A stretch of DNA of 64,000 nt from Isoetes taiwanensis. Taxonomy: Eukaryota > Streptophyta > Lycopodiopsida > Isoetales > Isoetaceae. The stretch lies in the NCBI GenBank assembly GCA_021234155.1, contig JAJEKV010000055.1, forward strand, positions 479,001-543,000, written 5' to 3'. Under the pieces are notes generated by a model. That model saw only the letters and a list, made by a program, of their open reading frames with translations, ran no database searches and was not told the DNA's origin. The position numbers and the translations under genes were made by a program. Shown in pieces: positions 1 to 10,316 of this stretch (its first letter is position 1; every line of letters begins with the position of its first letter).

Positions 1-1380
1 AATGATCAAAGGCTTCTAAATCCAAAGCAAATAGTTGTGGCAGATGCATCAATATTCACAATATTGTTATAAATGTTTAAAGCATGAAAGAAAGTTGGTC
101 AGGCATATATATATTGGCCATTTGAGGGCTCCAAAACAACAATATATAACAGACCAATAAAATCCACAAATTCAATTGTTACAAAAATAAAAGTCATAAC
201 TGCTATTGTTGTTACTGTTTTTCTATGGTTATCCATCTAAAAAGGAAAAAATGATGTGTTTTCACCCAAGCTCTCCATTACAAATTCAAGCCAAACGTGT
301 CCAAGCCAAGCCTGAATCCAGGATCAAAACATTTGCCCCAATTTAAGGCTCCAAATTTTTGCAGATCAGATTGAACAAAACAAAACTTTCAGACCAGGCT
401 TGAACAAATGGGTATACAGCAGGACTCTATTGTGATAATATTTGTGTCTGTGCTTAAGTAACAGTACTGAATTCCATCTAGAAAAGTTGAAGCAACAAAA
501 GCTTCACACTCGGCATTCAGCACTGTATTCCGACTGCATGCACCCAATGCCTGACCTCCTTAACTGATTCTGATGAGTTTTCTGCTGTGAATAGCTAATT
601 CCCATGCATTACTGTGTAGCATGATAATAAAACATATTGGGCAAGTGCAGACAACTGCGACCATTTTCCACGGATCCAAGCACAAACTAGAAACTGTTCC
701 ACCATAAAGGACATAAAAAGACAACGCAAAACAGAGTTTTTTTTGTGGCATCACGCATAGCTTGAGTATGATGGAAGAGGGCAGGGATGAATCCGGCAAA
801 AAAAGGCAGATCCGAGGGAAAATTCGGAGGCCAAAACTCAGAGAACAAAATAGGTATTTTTGAAAAAACTTAGAGATCAAAGTTTGATCTTTAAAGAAAA
901 CCAGAGAAGGAGGCCCTGAGCGTGATAGCTGAATTTGTGCTGAGGTAGAAACTGTTGATCGCTGCAACAGATGCCGGATAGAAACTGTTGATAATGGCAG
1001 CGACGACAGCTTCGGCAGCAAAATCTTCAAAAGCTTTCTGGCTTCATGGGCACCCTGTTTTGTGCATGCTTCAGCCAAGAACAGAGGAAAAAACTCGTTT
1101 CAATGCCAGATCCGGCACAACAGATGAATTTACCTGGCCTGATGCCGGATTTGAAGAGAAGCAGAGTAGGAGGCCAGAGAAAAGCGCAGAATCAGAATTT
1201 AGAAAAGAAGAAGAGGATTCGAGCCCGCCAAAAAAGCCCACTGCCCACCCTCAAAAAGTGCAACCAATGGGATACAAAGATGAGGATCAAGATCTAAGCC
1301 ATTGGTCTCTCTCTCATTCGATGGCCATGATAAGTTAGACATAATATATTGTTTCTGCCCTTTTCGAATTTGAAATAAGC
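1..1380. other. No supported gene; AT-rich sequence
   Basis: Open frames occur on both strands (for example minus 560-1078 and plus 988-1338), but they overlap each other in opposite senses and show no domain, signal peptide or repeat that I recognise. The minus frame includes a phenylalanine/leucine-rich stretch of the kind that AT-rich noncoding DNA produces. I see no RNA gene or mobile-element end. Two similar short motifs around 957-987 (GATAGAAACTGTTGAT type) are the only local repetition. Confidence 0.5.
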
Positions 1381-1397
1381 GCCGCCTTGATATTTCG

Positions 1398-1960
1398 ATG
1401 TTTGGTCTTGTGTTAAAACATGAAACTTCATGTCGATGCCTTGTTGGTTTTTTGGTGCCGGAATGTCTGTGGCAAAAACTTTGGAACCCCAAAAATATCA
1501 AGTTAGCATTTATTTTGTCCAGAAATTCCTGCCGACAGAAAATTTCGGGGTGTGCACCCAGGCTTGCAAATGCTGCCGCTCGCCAGGGCTTTCGCCCCAA
1601 AATTTTCTGTTGGCAAGAATTACCTGTTCCGAACTTATCCTAAATAAAAACCCATTGTGAATAGATTTATGAATACAAGAAATTTATCGCAGCGGCCAAA
1701 GTTGCCGCGAACATTTCTCTTTTTCTAATGGGATCATAATTGAGCAGATAATCCCACCCCGCATCAAAAGTCATGGGTGTATTCTTCTGACCCTACATCA
1801 AAAGTCATGGGTGTATTCTGAAGATAAATCAGAGGTGTAGTAGATATCTCTTAACTTGTGCTAGATGTAGTTCTTGGATGCGAAATTGCCAAATATGATC
1901 ATTTATTGAACGACTTATTCTAGAACAAAAAGAATATAAACATATATATAGTAATGGAGA
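1398..1960. other. Unassigned stretch with a short direct duplication; possible old LTR remnant
   Basis: No gene is supported. Around 1640-1700 the composition (AAATAAAAACCC, then a run ending in ACAAGAAATTTATC) resembles the 3' end of a plant retrotransposon LTR, but I cannot find matching TG/CA ends, a primer-binding site or a partner copy, so this is only a hint. At 1762-1785 and 1796-1819 the 24-bp sequence beginning CATCAAAAGTCATGGG is repeated exactly with a 34-bp period, a minimal tandem duplication. Confidence 0.35.
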
Positions 1961-1983
1961 AGTTGTCTCCTAGGGGACAACCC
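1961..1983. repeat. Palindromic CTAGG-centred repeat, diverged copy
   Basis: AGTTGTCTCCTAGGGGACAA followed by CCC is a near-perfect palindrome centred on CCTAGG. It resembles the better preserved palindromes at 4681-4704 and 56054-56078 in having GTTG and CAACCC around a C-run/CTAGG/G-run core. Similarity outside the palindrome is weak here, so membership of the same family is uncertain. Confidence 0.4.
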
Positions 1984-2017
1984 ACGTTAGACGAATAAGA
2001 TCTAATGTAAATGTGCG

Positions 2018-4660
2018 TCAGTGCACATGGAAGCCTGAAGATGTGGCGTCGCAAACCGACAAATCCAACGTGTCATCCGACGGGGCAAAAAACACGTTAT
2101 AACATTCTTGTGAAATGTAAAGCTCCTTTGCCCATGCAAGGGGTCCACACGCGCATCGTGCGGTCATGATTTGAACCCCATCAGCTGGCTCCATCCAGCC
2201 CGTCCGTTTCACTCCGGGTTGATTTGACCATTATTTCTGTGTTGCCGTTAATAGAAGGCTTGGGAGTGAAAAATGCCCGCAATTTCATATTTTGTGAAGT
2301 TACTACGTGGAAACTATAGAACCACATCATTGTGGAACTTGCCATTAATGGAAATCCGACCTAGCGTTAACATATTCGAGGAACTTAAGAACAAAAATGC
2401 CACACTGGCCTAATAAAAAAATTCCAGCCAATCGGCAATGGAGGCTTTTTTCTCTGAACTTAGGGCTGTGCATCGAATTGGATTGGCTTGGTCTTAGAAG
2501 CCATCGGATCAGAAGCCCTGGTTCGTGCTCGGCATCCGTTAAAGTGCAGCCCATGAGCTCCCTTTCTTATCCAGGTAACGGTCGCATCCCAGCTTGAATA
2601 TTTTTGAAAAATAGCTATTCTGGCGATTCTTTATAACTGGAGGCTAGGAAGGAAAATGATGACAACGTCGTGTTTCTTGGCATTCTATCTTGAAGAGGCA
2701 TTTCATTTCTGCATGAGGGGAGCGAATTGGCACTTTGATCTGCAGTTTCATCCATTTTTCTGCGTTCTTCTTCCTCCCCATTTGATTTCATCAATTGGGC
2801 AGTGCGAAATCAGCTTCAAATTCGTCGTTTCCTGCCCTACGCACTGATTTTCTCCGCCCACCATGCAATATGAGATGATAGATCCTTCCAACTTGCTTCC
2901 TGACTTCCGGCATTGCTTGTAGCTGTTGGATTCATTATTTGGGATTAATCTTGATTTTTTGGTATTAGAACGAAGGATTCCTTCAAAAACAGCCTGCCAA
3001 CGATGAAGATTTACCTTGGCCCCAAATCCTAAACAGAATACCCTGTGTCTTCATCACAGACTCCTTCATGGAGTCCCAAGCAATATAATTTGGGCCGATT
3101 TTGGGCACCGGAACTCAAAAATGAGCTAATGGAGCAAGCTAAACGAGGATCATTTGAGTCCATCAAGTAAAACGAAAGCCCCAAGAGATTCCAGTATATT
3201 TGAGGAGATGAATTCATGTGTAGACTTATTGAATGAAGCGGCCAATGAAAGTTGAGGCCGTTGAGCAGGGTCGGAACTGAGCAGGGCTGGACTGCTTGCT
3301 CTGCAGGGCCGGATTGCTTGCAGAGCAAGAAAGGGACGTCACATATTTTTTTTTTAGTTTTCATTTATTATTTTTTAAAAACACGCGTCTCTCTCTGATT
3401 TTTTCTTGGGGAAAAAATATTAGCATCAAACAGAAGTGGGCACCGCCTTATATATATTAAGATACTAGTAAGGATGTCCAGCGTTGCTGGGGTTGCAAAT
3501 GACATGTGAGAGAATAATTTTGCCAATACTTTAGAAATGAAATCGAATTTCTTGGAGTCATTCCTTCCAATAGTCCTCAGCGTCGTTCTTTCTGTATTGT
3601 GCTTACTCGAACCCTGAAGGCTCACATGGCTTGAACATTTCTCGCTTTCAGAATTTGATCTCATAAATCAGCACGCCTCACTTCAAGCACGGATCCTTCC
3701 GCTCTTGCCCTCATCAGACCAGCATCTTCTTCTGGACACCTTGCAGAACACATCTCTTGCAGGCCTGACCATTTCCTTGGACGGTAAGCTTCTGTTCCAG
3801 ATATTGAATCTGCTTTACTCCGCCATCTTGGAAGCATGTACTTCGCAGTCATCTCCCTCCTCTTGCCCAAAATTCTACACTGATGCCCAGACCCTCGAGA
3901 GCACATGCACTGATGACGGGGGGTTCTTTGTACCCTTCAAGTTTTCGTCTAGCTATGTGAAACCTCCATCTATTTCTCCAGCGACATGCCCAATTAGTGT
4001 CAGCCTTGGTGACCGCCATTTTCTTAGAGGTTTTTGTTAGGGGATACTGGGTCCTAGTATCGCATGGCCCATTTAAATGTATTATTTGTTTGATTTTATT
4101 GAGAATTTGTTGTTGGCTTTGTGGCTAGCTTTTGTGGTTTGCAACTTGTGATTGCTGGTTTGATTCCCTCTGATGACCAAATATTTTTTCCCCTTTTTTC
4201 TTGAGTTTCTTTCGTGTTGAGTTTCTTTCGTGTTTATATGGCATAAACCCCGGGGATGTCACATAGTTTAAAGCATATATAACATGTGAGTGAATGGGTT
4301 GGGTTTTTTTACCCTAAACCATAAGTATACATACTGATAGGGACTTGGCTAGGGGTTTTCCGGGGGGAATCCAAAGGTAATATGCATACGGAAAGGGGTG
4401 TTTAGAAGGTTGGACAAGGCATACACGGAGGGTTTTTTCCTGACCCCATTAATGCACATGGCGTATACCCTTTATAGTAGGTGAAACCCCCGGGGCATAA
4501 ATTAGACAACAATATTTTTCTTTGATCTATTTCCACTACATGTTCGTGTTTTGATATTCTCATTGATCACCTTCACAATCATACGCTAGATTATTTTTTG
4601 TTTTCATGGAAATCTGGTTGGTCAGTACGGGGTATCATTCATCATTTATATCTGAAATAA
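2018..4660. other. No supported gene; scattered open frames
   Basis: Frames of 60-111 codons are present on both strands (for example plus 3705-4040 and, opposite it, minus 3661-3906). They overlap antisense to each other, have no recognisable domain, and show no consistent splice signals. A cysteine- and serine-rich frame at 3705-4040 could be a gene fragment, but nothing identifies it. I see no tRNA, rRNA or transposon terminus. Confidence 0.45.
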
Positions 4661-4680
4661 ATAGTATTCTCGTTTTTTTT

Positions 4681-4760
4681 GGGTTGCCCCTAGGGGGCAA
4701 ACCCTCGCTTATGTGGGTATGTGGGCATATCCGGGTATATGCCTAAGATATACCCAAAGA
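4681..4760 (+). repeat. Dispersed repeat headed by a 24-bp palindrome
   Basis: The sequence opens with the palindrome at 4681-4704 (GGGTTGCCCC, TA, GGGGGCAAACCC), directly after a T-run, and continues CGCTTATGTGGGTATGTGGG and then a GCATATCC-type segment. The same order, in reverse complement, is found at 56008-56086, where T-run, palindrome, TTATGTGGGT and GCATAT blocks align. Two copies in opposite orientation with the same internal order show that this is a dispersed mobile or satellite family. It is probably the end of a small nonautonomous element, though I cannot define both ends. Confidence 0.6.
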
Positions 4761-4774
4761 TATGCCGGTGGACC

Positions 4775-4970
4775 GCTAAAAACCGGCTCTTTCCTCGTAA
4801 ATGCTCTACAAGATCTGTTGGTGGTCCATTGAGCCGCCAGGTTCGAATCCCAAGCATACCGCATCCATTCTATAGGAGATCCGGCAGTTCACAAGATTTT
4901 CTATCGAGCCTATCCCTCCCGAAAGCATTGTATGTATCTATCTCCATTAATAATAAAAAATAAAACCATC
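4775..4970 (+). mobile_element. Possible tRNA-derived SINE
   Basis: GGTTCGAATCC at 4850-4860 matches the pol III B box / tRNA T-arm consensus exactly. Downstream the sequence ends in a pyrimidine-rich segment followed by ATTAATAATAAAAAATAAAA (about 4945-4965), an A-rich tail typical of SINEs. I do not see a convincing A box 30-45 bases upstream or a target-site duplication, and the cloverleaf cannot be completed, so this is not a functional tRNA. It could be fused to the palindrome-headed repeat just upstream. Confidence 0.35.
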
Positions 4971-4983
4971 CCCATCTTTTAAA

Positions 4984-5173
4984 GATCCGGATATTGCCCA
5001 ATATGATGATGCCCGGATGGTGCAAACGGAAGCAAGCAAAGATTTAATAGCCGGGTCCGATTTTGCATGGAATCGAAGCTGGTACATTTCAAGGCTTCAA
5101 GGTCGCCCCATGTATTACGGTGCAATGGAAGCGATTCGCAATGGAGGCGATTTTAGTTGCCACAAAGCCGTAA
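4984..5173 (+). pseudogene. Unidentified exon-like relic
   Basis: One frame stays open for 63 codons with balanced, non-repetitive composition. It includes tryptophans in SDFAWNRSWYISRLQG, a segment reading RPMYYGAMEAIRNGGDF, and ends HKAV at a good splice-donor match (AG/GTAAGG at 5172-5178). This looks like real protein-coding ancestry rather than random sequence. No start codon context or following exon could be joined with confidence: the next frame (CPFMLERSRWELKN, about 5216-5260) lies in the putative intron or a decayed exon. I do not recognise the family. Confidence 0.3.
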
Positions 5174-5179
5174 GGTAAG

Positions 5180-6260
5180 GTTTTTCCGTTGTCCTAAATT
5201 TTGACTACAAGCAATGCCCTTTCATGCTTGAACGTTCCCGATGGGAGCTTAAAAATTGTCGCCCCCTCGTATTCCTGCGGTGTTTATGAGCCCAAATTTA
5301 AGGAAGATGCTCATGAATTTTGAGCATGGATCAATTGCAAGCAAGCTCTAGGGATTTTTATTTGCAACCGACTTGCTATTCTTCCCGTCACTAGATTTGT
5401 ATGCTTCATTATTTGGCGGCTATTTGAGCAACACTTTGATTTCCATTTTACTTTGTACCCTAAGTGGCTAAGCATTTGGGCTTGAAACCGTGGATTGAAT
5501 GCAAGAGGGGTTTGATTTTAATTCTGGGGGGCTTCAACATCTTCAAGTCATGGTAAATTTGTAGTGACAGTAAACTCGGGGAATTTGGGTGGACAAAGAG
5601 GTATAGATTTTTTTGCCCTTGTTGAATCGATTTGGCAGCTTGAACGAGCCTTTTACATATGCCCTGGACTAACCCGCAAATTGGATGCCCGGCCTTCCTC
5701 GAATAGTGTCATGTTCGGTGTGTGGCTTGGAGCTTATGTGAAACCCTACAGACTGAGCCTCATCCAGTGCATTGTTGCCAAGATGAAGAGTTGCACCGCA
5801 TAAAGGGGAAAATTTGTTCGTACATGTATATAGATGGTTTGAGAAAGAGCTATAGTCCGATACTTTTGACCGATAGTAAGTGATTTTGTTATTATTATAG
5901 CATGGAAAACATTAAGGTAGATTTTTCTCTTTCTTGAATGCTTACAGTTTGTTCATGCTTAGGAGCCTGGAAATATGTATGAAGTCATGTGCCACCGCAG
6001 TAATTACAAGTCGAGATGAACATAGCAAATTCAGAGATCAACATTACAAGCTTAGAGACCAACATTACGAGGTATGACCATGTTGAGTTTGTAGACACTG
6101 ATTTGGCACAAATCAAGTCTTTTGCAAAGAACAGTTCAATCCTCGCAACACATGTACTAGGGTTCCTTTTCTTCTTCACCGGGCTAGAGGTGACGCCAAG
6201 GCCAAAGCCAAGCAAATCTCAGCCCGGAAGTTTTCCTCGTGGTTTGGAGTTCCAATTTAA
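5180..6260. other. No supported gene
   Basis: The plus-strand open frame 5564-5803 (79 codons) begins MTVNSGNLGGQRGIDFF and contains several W, C and Y residues, but has no recognisable domain and no support from neighbours. It may be a later exon or relic of whatever produced 4984-5173. The opposite frames at 5985-6345 are low-complexity (many T/V/I codons from ATTACAAG-type sequence) and I consider them noncoding. Confidence 0.35.
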
Positions 6261-6267
6261 GCTACAA

Positions 6268-7700
6268 TGGGTCATTCTTTGCTTCAGCCTAATGTATTTT
6301 CTTGGACAATTTTGCTGTCAGCATATGTGCAGTGTGGGCAAGTGAAGAATGCACATAGACTATTTAATGCCATGCCTGAGAGGAACGTTGTCTCCTCGAC
6401 CACAATAATTGCAAAGATATGCAAAATATGACAGCTGAAGCTTTAGGGTCTTTGAGCAAATGCTATTTAACAAGTGAGAGTCCTAACATAGTTACAATGG
6501 TTCCGTTCTTGGTGCATGTTCCAAATTTTGAAGGATCTCATAAGAGGCAAGATTGTACATGCGTGAATTCCGTGATAGTAAATTTAATTGTGAGGTCATA
6601 GTTATGAATGCCCTTGTCTATATGTATGGGAAGTCCGGCGCTTTAAAAGATTCGAACGCGCATTTCAAGTTGTGCTTGAGAGAACTTTGTTTCTTGGGCT
6701 ACTATGATAAATGCGTACATTGAAAATGGGCATGTTGCTAAAGCTCTTCATCTTTTCCGTGAGATGGAAATGCGGGGATGCGATTCTTGATCATGCTATA
6801 TTCCTAAGCATTTTAAGCTCTTGCTATGGAGATAAATATTGTTGAAGCTAAGAGGATACACAAAGATTATTATAAAAGACAACTAGAGTCGGATCCCAAA
6901 GATTGGGACCACCCTTGTTGATATGTATGGAACATGGGGCCATCTTTCTAGTGCTCAAATAATTTTTAATGGCATGGTCACAAGGGATGTTCTTTCTTGA
7001 CTGCTTTTAATTGCAAGATTCACGCACCATAGACATGGCAAGGAAGTACTCGATCTTTCGTGAAATGGACATTGAGGGTTTGGTTCCCGATAAGGTAATA
7101 CTTACAACTATTCTACCGTGATGTGCCAATGAAGCTTCATTAACCAAGGCAAGAGAGTACATGATCTTGTAATTAAACATCTTCGGCCGATATCCCGATG
7201 CACACCGCACTTGTCAACATGTACAATAGTTGCGGAATTGTGGAAAATGCAAGGATAATCTTTGATCGATGTTTTGAAAGATGTGATTTCATGGAATTCT
7301 ATGCTTGCAGCCAGATTCTCAAAGATGGGAATTCTAAGGAAGTATTCAGCTCTTCCATTTTATGGTGGATGGTATATGGCCAAGCCAAGGAACTTTCACT
7401 AGCATTCTTTTCAGATGTGGCCATGCAGATCGGCTGGGTAAGAAAAGTCATTACTTTTCTTATGCGAATGATTTATCAGATCACACCATGTAGGGAGCAA
7501 TACCATCGCATGATTGATCTCTTCGCAGACTTGGATGGTTTGGATGAAGTTTTAAAAGTATAATAGGTAACATGCCATTTCAAGCCAATGTTGTTTCATG
7601 GACAACATTGCTTGAAGGTTCTCACAATCAATATTCCAATCTCGATGCCGGGTAAAACAAGTAATCGACCCAACGCTTATGCAAAACTTTATGCTATTAT
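6268..7700 (+). pseudogene. PPR (pentatricopeptide repeat) protein pseudogene, PLS type
   Basis: Reading all three frames in order recovers degenerate PPR repeats. First comes NVFSWTILLSAYVQCGQVKN, then AHRLFNAMPERNVVS (6300-6400). A block around 6690-6790 gives SWATMINAYIENGHVAKALH. A block around 6900-7000 gives TTLVDMYGTWGHLSSAQI. A last block gives an MIDLFADLDGLDEVL-type segment (about 7510-7555) followed by MPFQANVVSWTTLLEGS (7572-7622). This order (repeat array, then the E-domain-like NMPF..NVV.W.TLL motif) is that of plant organelle RNA-editing PPR proteins of the PLS/E/DYW group. In-frame stops (for example after AKICKI at 6428) and several frameshifts break it, and no DYW end is visible. 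The gene appears dead. Intronless PPR genes are very numerous in ferns and lycophytes, so a decayed copy is unsurprising. Confidence 0.8.
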
Positions 7701-7719
7701 TAAGATCATTGATACTAAG

Positions 7720-9500
7720 TAGCAACACCTACGTGATATTGTATTGAGGGAAACAATCCTTTCAAAGTTTCGCAAAGCAACTTGTAGTCTTGTGCAAAGA
7801 GGTGGATTCGATTTGCCCTCGTGAGGATGTTACATCATCTCTACTAACCTCGTGACTTCTTAAATGCACTTCATGAGCGGGAAGTTAAAAAATTAAGGTC
7901 GCATGCTCTTCCATGGATATTAGCAAAGCCAAGGCACCGATGGGTCTTAGAAGGACCACCGGGTTGTTATTTAGCTTGAATAGCAAGGGCGCCTCGCAAG
8001 GATGAACCGGCCGGGCATCAACTCGAGAACTTCCCCGCCCTTTAGGTTCTACCACCCGCTCGCCATCTCAAATAATCCCATCTTAACCTGGGGAAGAGTT
8101 GGCAATCAAGGCAAGAAAGAAATTGCGACATCAGAACTTCTACCTAGAAAATCCCATCGTAATATTTCCACGGCCACCCACACTTTACATAGATTATTGC
8201 AATAGGCCATTCACGCTCACCTCTCTTGCAACTTCTTTGAAGAAACCTCTTCAAGCCTTTTTGCTAAAGATGTTAAGCAAAGCGGTCGGTTGTCATAAAT
8301 CACATTGATTCAATAAGTTGGAGGTTTGCATAGATTTAGAGTGTTAGAGTTAAGCTTTTAGCGATTAGATTAGAAGATAATAATATGGGTTAGGATTTAC
8401 TTTTTGAAATAGGCCTAGGGATAGGGTCTGCACTTAGATCTAGAGTTTGGGTTAAGATTTAGAGGTTGAAAATGGGTTTAAGATCTAAAGACAAAACGGA
8501 ATAAATGAATGCACACATAAACATCAAATATCTACTTATGAACTAGCAATTTCTAGAGGAGGGTGCCTTTCTTCCACCCACTGCTCTTTATGCCCATTTG
8601 AACATCCTTATTTTGCCCCTTAACTGCCCATGTTTGCCCTTTAATAGCCCACCTTAAGAACTATTGTAAGTTGGATGAGATGCATGGTCATTGTTGGGCA
8701 CTTGTTGTGAGCATTTGATGGTCTATTGAAGAGCATTTGGTGGTCCATTGAAGGGCATTTGGCGGTGATTCAGGTCAACATAATTATATAGTTTAAAATC
8801 TTCATAGCGTTCATAGCAGAATTCCAAATTGGCATTCGGTATTTAATTGAAAGCTAAACTCCCAAACTTCATTGTGTTATATCAAAGTAGGAGGTTTAAT
8901 AAAATAATTGCACTCAAGTGGGTGGTTGTAAGGGACCCTCCCTTATTGTGTTTTTTAAGGGAATGCCACGTAAATGCAGAAAAAACCTTGAAGAAGTGAT
9001 AACAAAGGCTTGCAATTTAGAAAACTAAAAGGCAAGAATTATAACCACTATAGCTACCGGAGAAGAACATATATATCAATACATCATCATCATTCATTTT
9101 GGAACGGGTTTAGAAAGCCTTTCATGGGTGCGCAATGCCCGGAAGCATGTTGCAAGGAGAAGCAAGTCATTTGGTTCTCCAAATGAAATATGCAGGAACA
9201 AAGGTATATACATGCAACCAACAATGCGGACTACAATTACCTAAAGCAGTATCTCAACGCACACTTTCTAAGTAAGCATTGGAATGCTAGAGCTTTGGAG
9301 CTGGTGAAGATAGCACACTACAATCTTATTTTTTATTGGAACGTTTTTTTTTCCCCAACCATTTGGATCCAATTCTTAGTTATCCTTGATCTGTAGTGGT
9401 CTGGAGCCTGTGAGACCGATAGTTCCTAGGTTAAGATTCTCTAGAGTAGTTATTTTTGCTGTCCCTGTAGTAAATTTAGTTCGATTCTTATAGACAGAGC
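7720..9500. other. No supported gene
   Basis: Nothing coding is supported. Around 8330-8490 the sequence is built of short variants of GGGTTAAGATTTAGAG, giving loose, degenerate repetition. Around 8700-8770 GTCCATTGAAGGGCATTTGG-type phrases repeat two or three times. Frames at 8002-8308 and 9190-9396 lack any recognisable motif. Confidence 0.45.
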
Positions 9501-9520
9501 GCCCAATGGAGTGATACCCA

Positions 9521-9639
9521 ATTTTTTTAATAGGTGGTTTGGCAAGTATGTTTTTTAATAGGTGGTTTGGCTATGGCAAGTATGTTTTTTAATAGGTGGT
9601 TTAACAAGTATGTTTTTTACTAGGTGGTTTGACTATGGC
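9521..9639 (+). repeat. Short tandem repeat, ~28-36 bp units
   Basis: The phrase TTTTTTAATAGGTGGTTT followed by GGCAAGTATG is repeated four times with small variations. Two copies carry an inserted GACTATGGC/GGCTATGGC. The unit length therefore alternates between about 28 and 36 bp. It has no coding content and is a local minisatellite. Confidence 0.75.
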
Positions 9640-10011
9640 GATCTATAGCGACCTATTTTCCAGAACCTTATTGGGCAACACTATGACAGGGCTTTGAACA
9701 ACGTGAACATCATTTAACCAAGGTTGTTGATATGAAACTCAATGATGTTGTCTTCTAATAAACAACAGAGAACACGTGCTAATTGGCCAAAACTGTAATT
9801 GACATGCCCTTTGGAGCCACAATGGAGAAATGTAGAAAGAACTAGTAAACGTGCGCCTAATGTTGCCGCGCTAATGTCCTTACTTGTGATTTTACTTGCC
9901 GTTTAATGTCAAGATGTTGCAACTTTGGACTAACACAACAGGGTTCATGCTTGCAAGAATATAGTATATATGTTTACATAATGAAGTAATCCAATCATGC
10001 CAAAATATGAC

Positions 10012-10082
10012 TTTGAACTATGATTTAAGCCACTTCACCCTCCGGCCATGGAGGGCAACCCTCCGTGCGCAGCACCTTGTTT
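10012..10082 (+). repeat. 71-bp dispersed repeat, copy 1
   Basis: From TTTGAACTATGATTTAAGCC through CACCTTGTT this stretch is nearly identical to the reverse complement of 49919-49987. It contains the palindromic core GGAGGGCAACCCTCC. Similarity stops abruptly at both sides, so this is a short element or a conserved transposon end. It lies about 235 bp upstream of the gene at 10317, possibly within its promoter. Confidence 0.7.
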
Positions 10083-10276
10083 GTTGGTGATCTTTGCAAA
10101 CAAGCCTGCCTAGCCAAGTCTCTTAAAATAAAATACACATGGACATGGCAAGTGACTAGGCAAGGATGCCCTTTGTTCGGACAGATCCAAACTCAACACG
10201 TATATGAGTAATGAAATTGCTTGCTTGTTGTGTTTTACAACAAAGCCCTTTTATTATTCCAAAACCTAGCTTCAAG

Positions 10277-10306
10277 ATGGTGAACCGGGAGGAGCTCCGT
10301 CTCTGA
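10277..10306 (+). promoter_or_regulatory. Upstream ORF (9 codons) in the 5' leader
   Basis: ATG at 10277 (context AAGATGG) opens a 9-codon frame ending in TGA at 10304-10306, eleven bases before the main start. A second upstream ATG at 10313 is out of frame and overlaps the main start at 10317, running 22 codons into the gene. If the transcript starts further upstream, both would be met first by a scanning ribosome and could lower translation of the main frame. The transcription start is unknown, so the regulatory role is inferred. Confidence 0.4.
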
Positions 10307-10316
10307 ACCCCAATGC

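Noticed and set aside
8330-8490. Interstitial telomere-like repeat (GGGTTAAGATTTAGAG phrases)
   Set aside because: The plant telomere unit TTTAGGG does not recur in register; the similarity is only loose.
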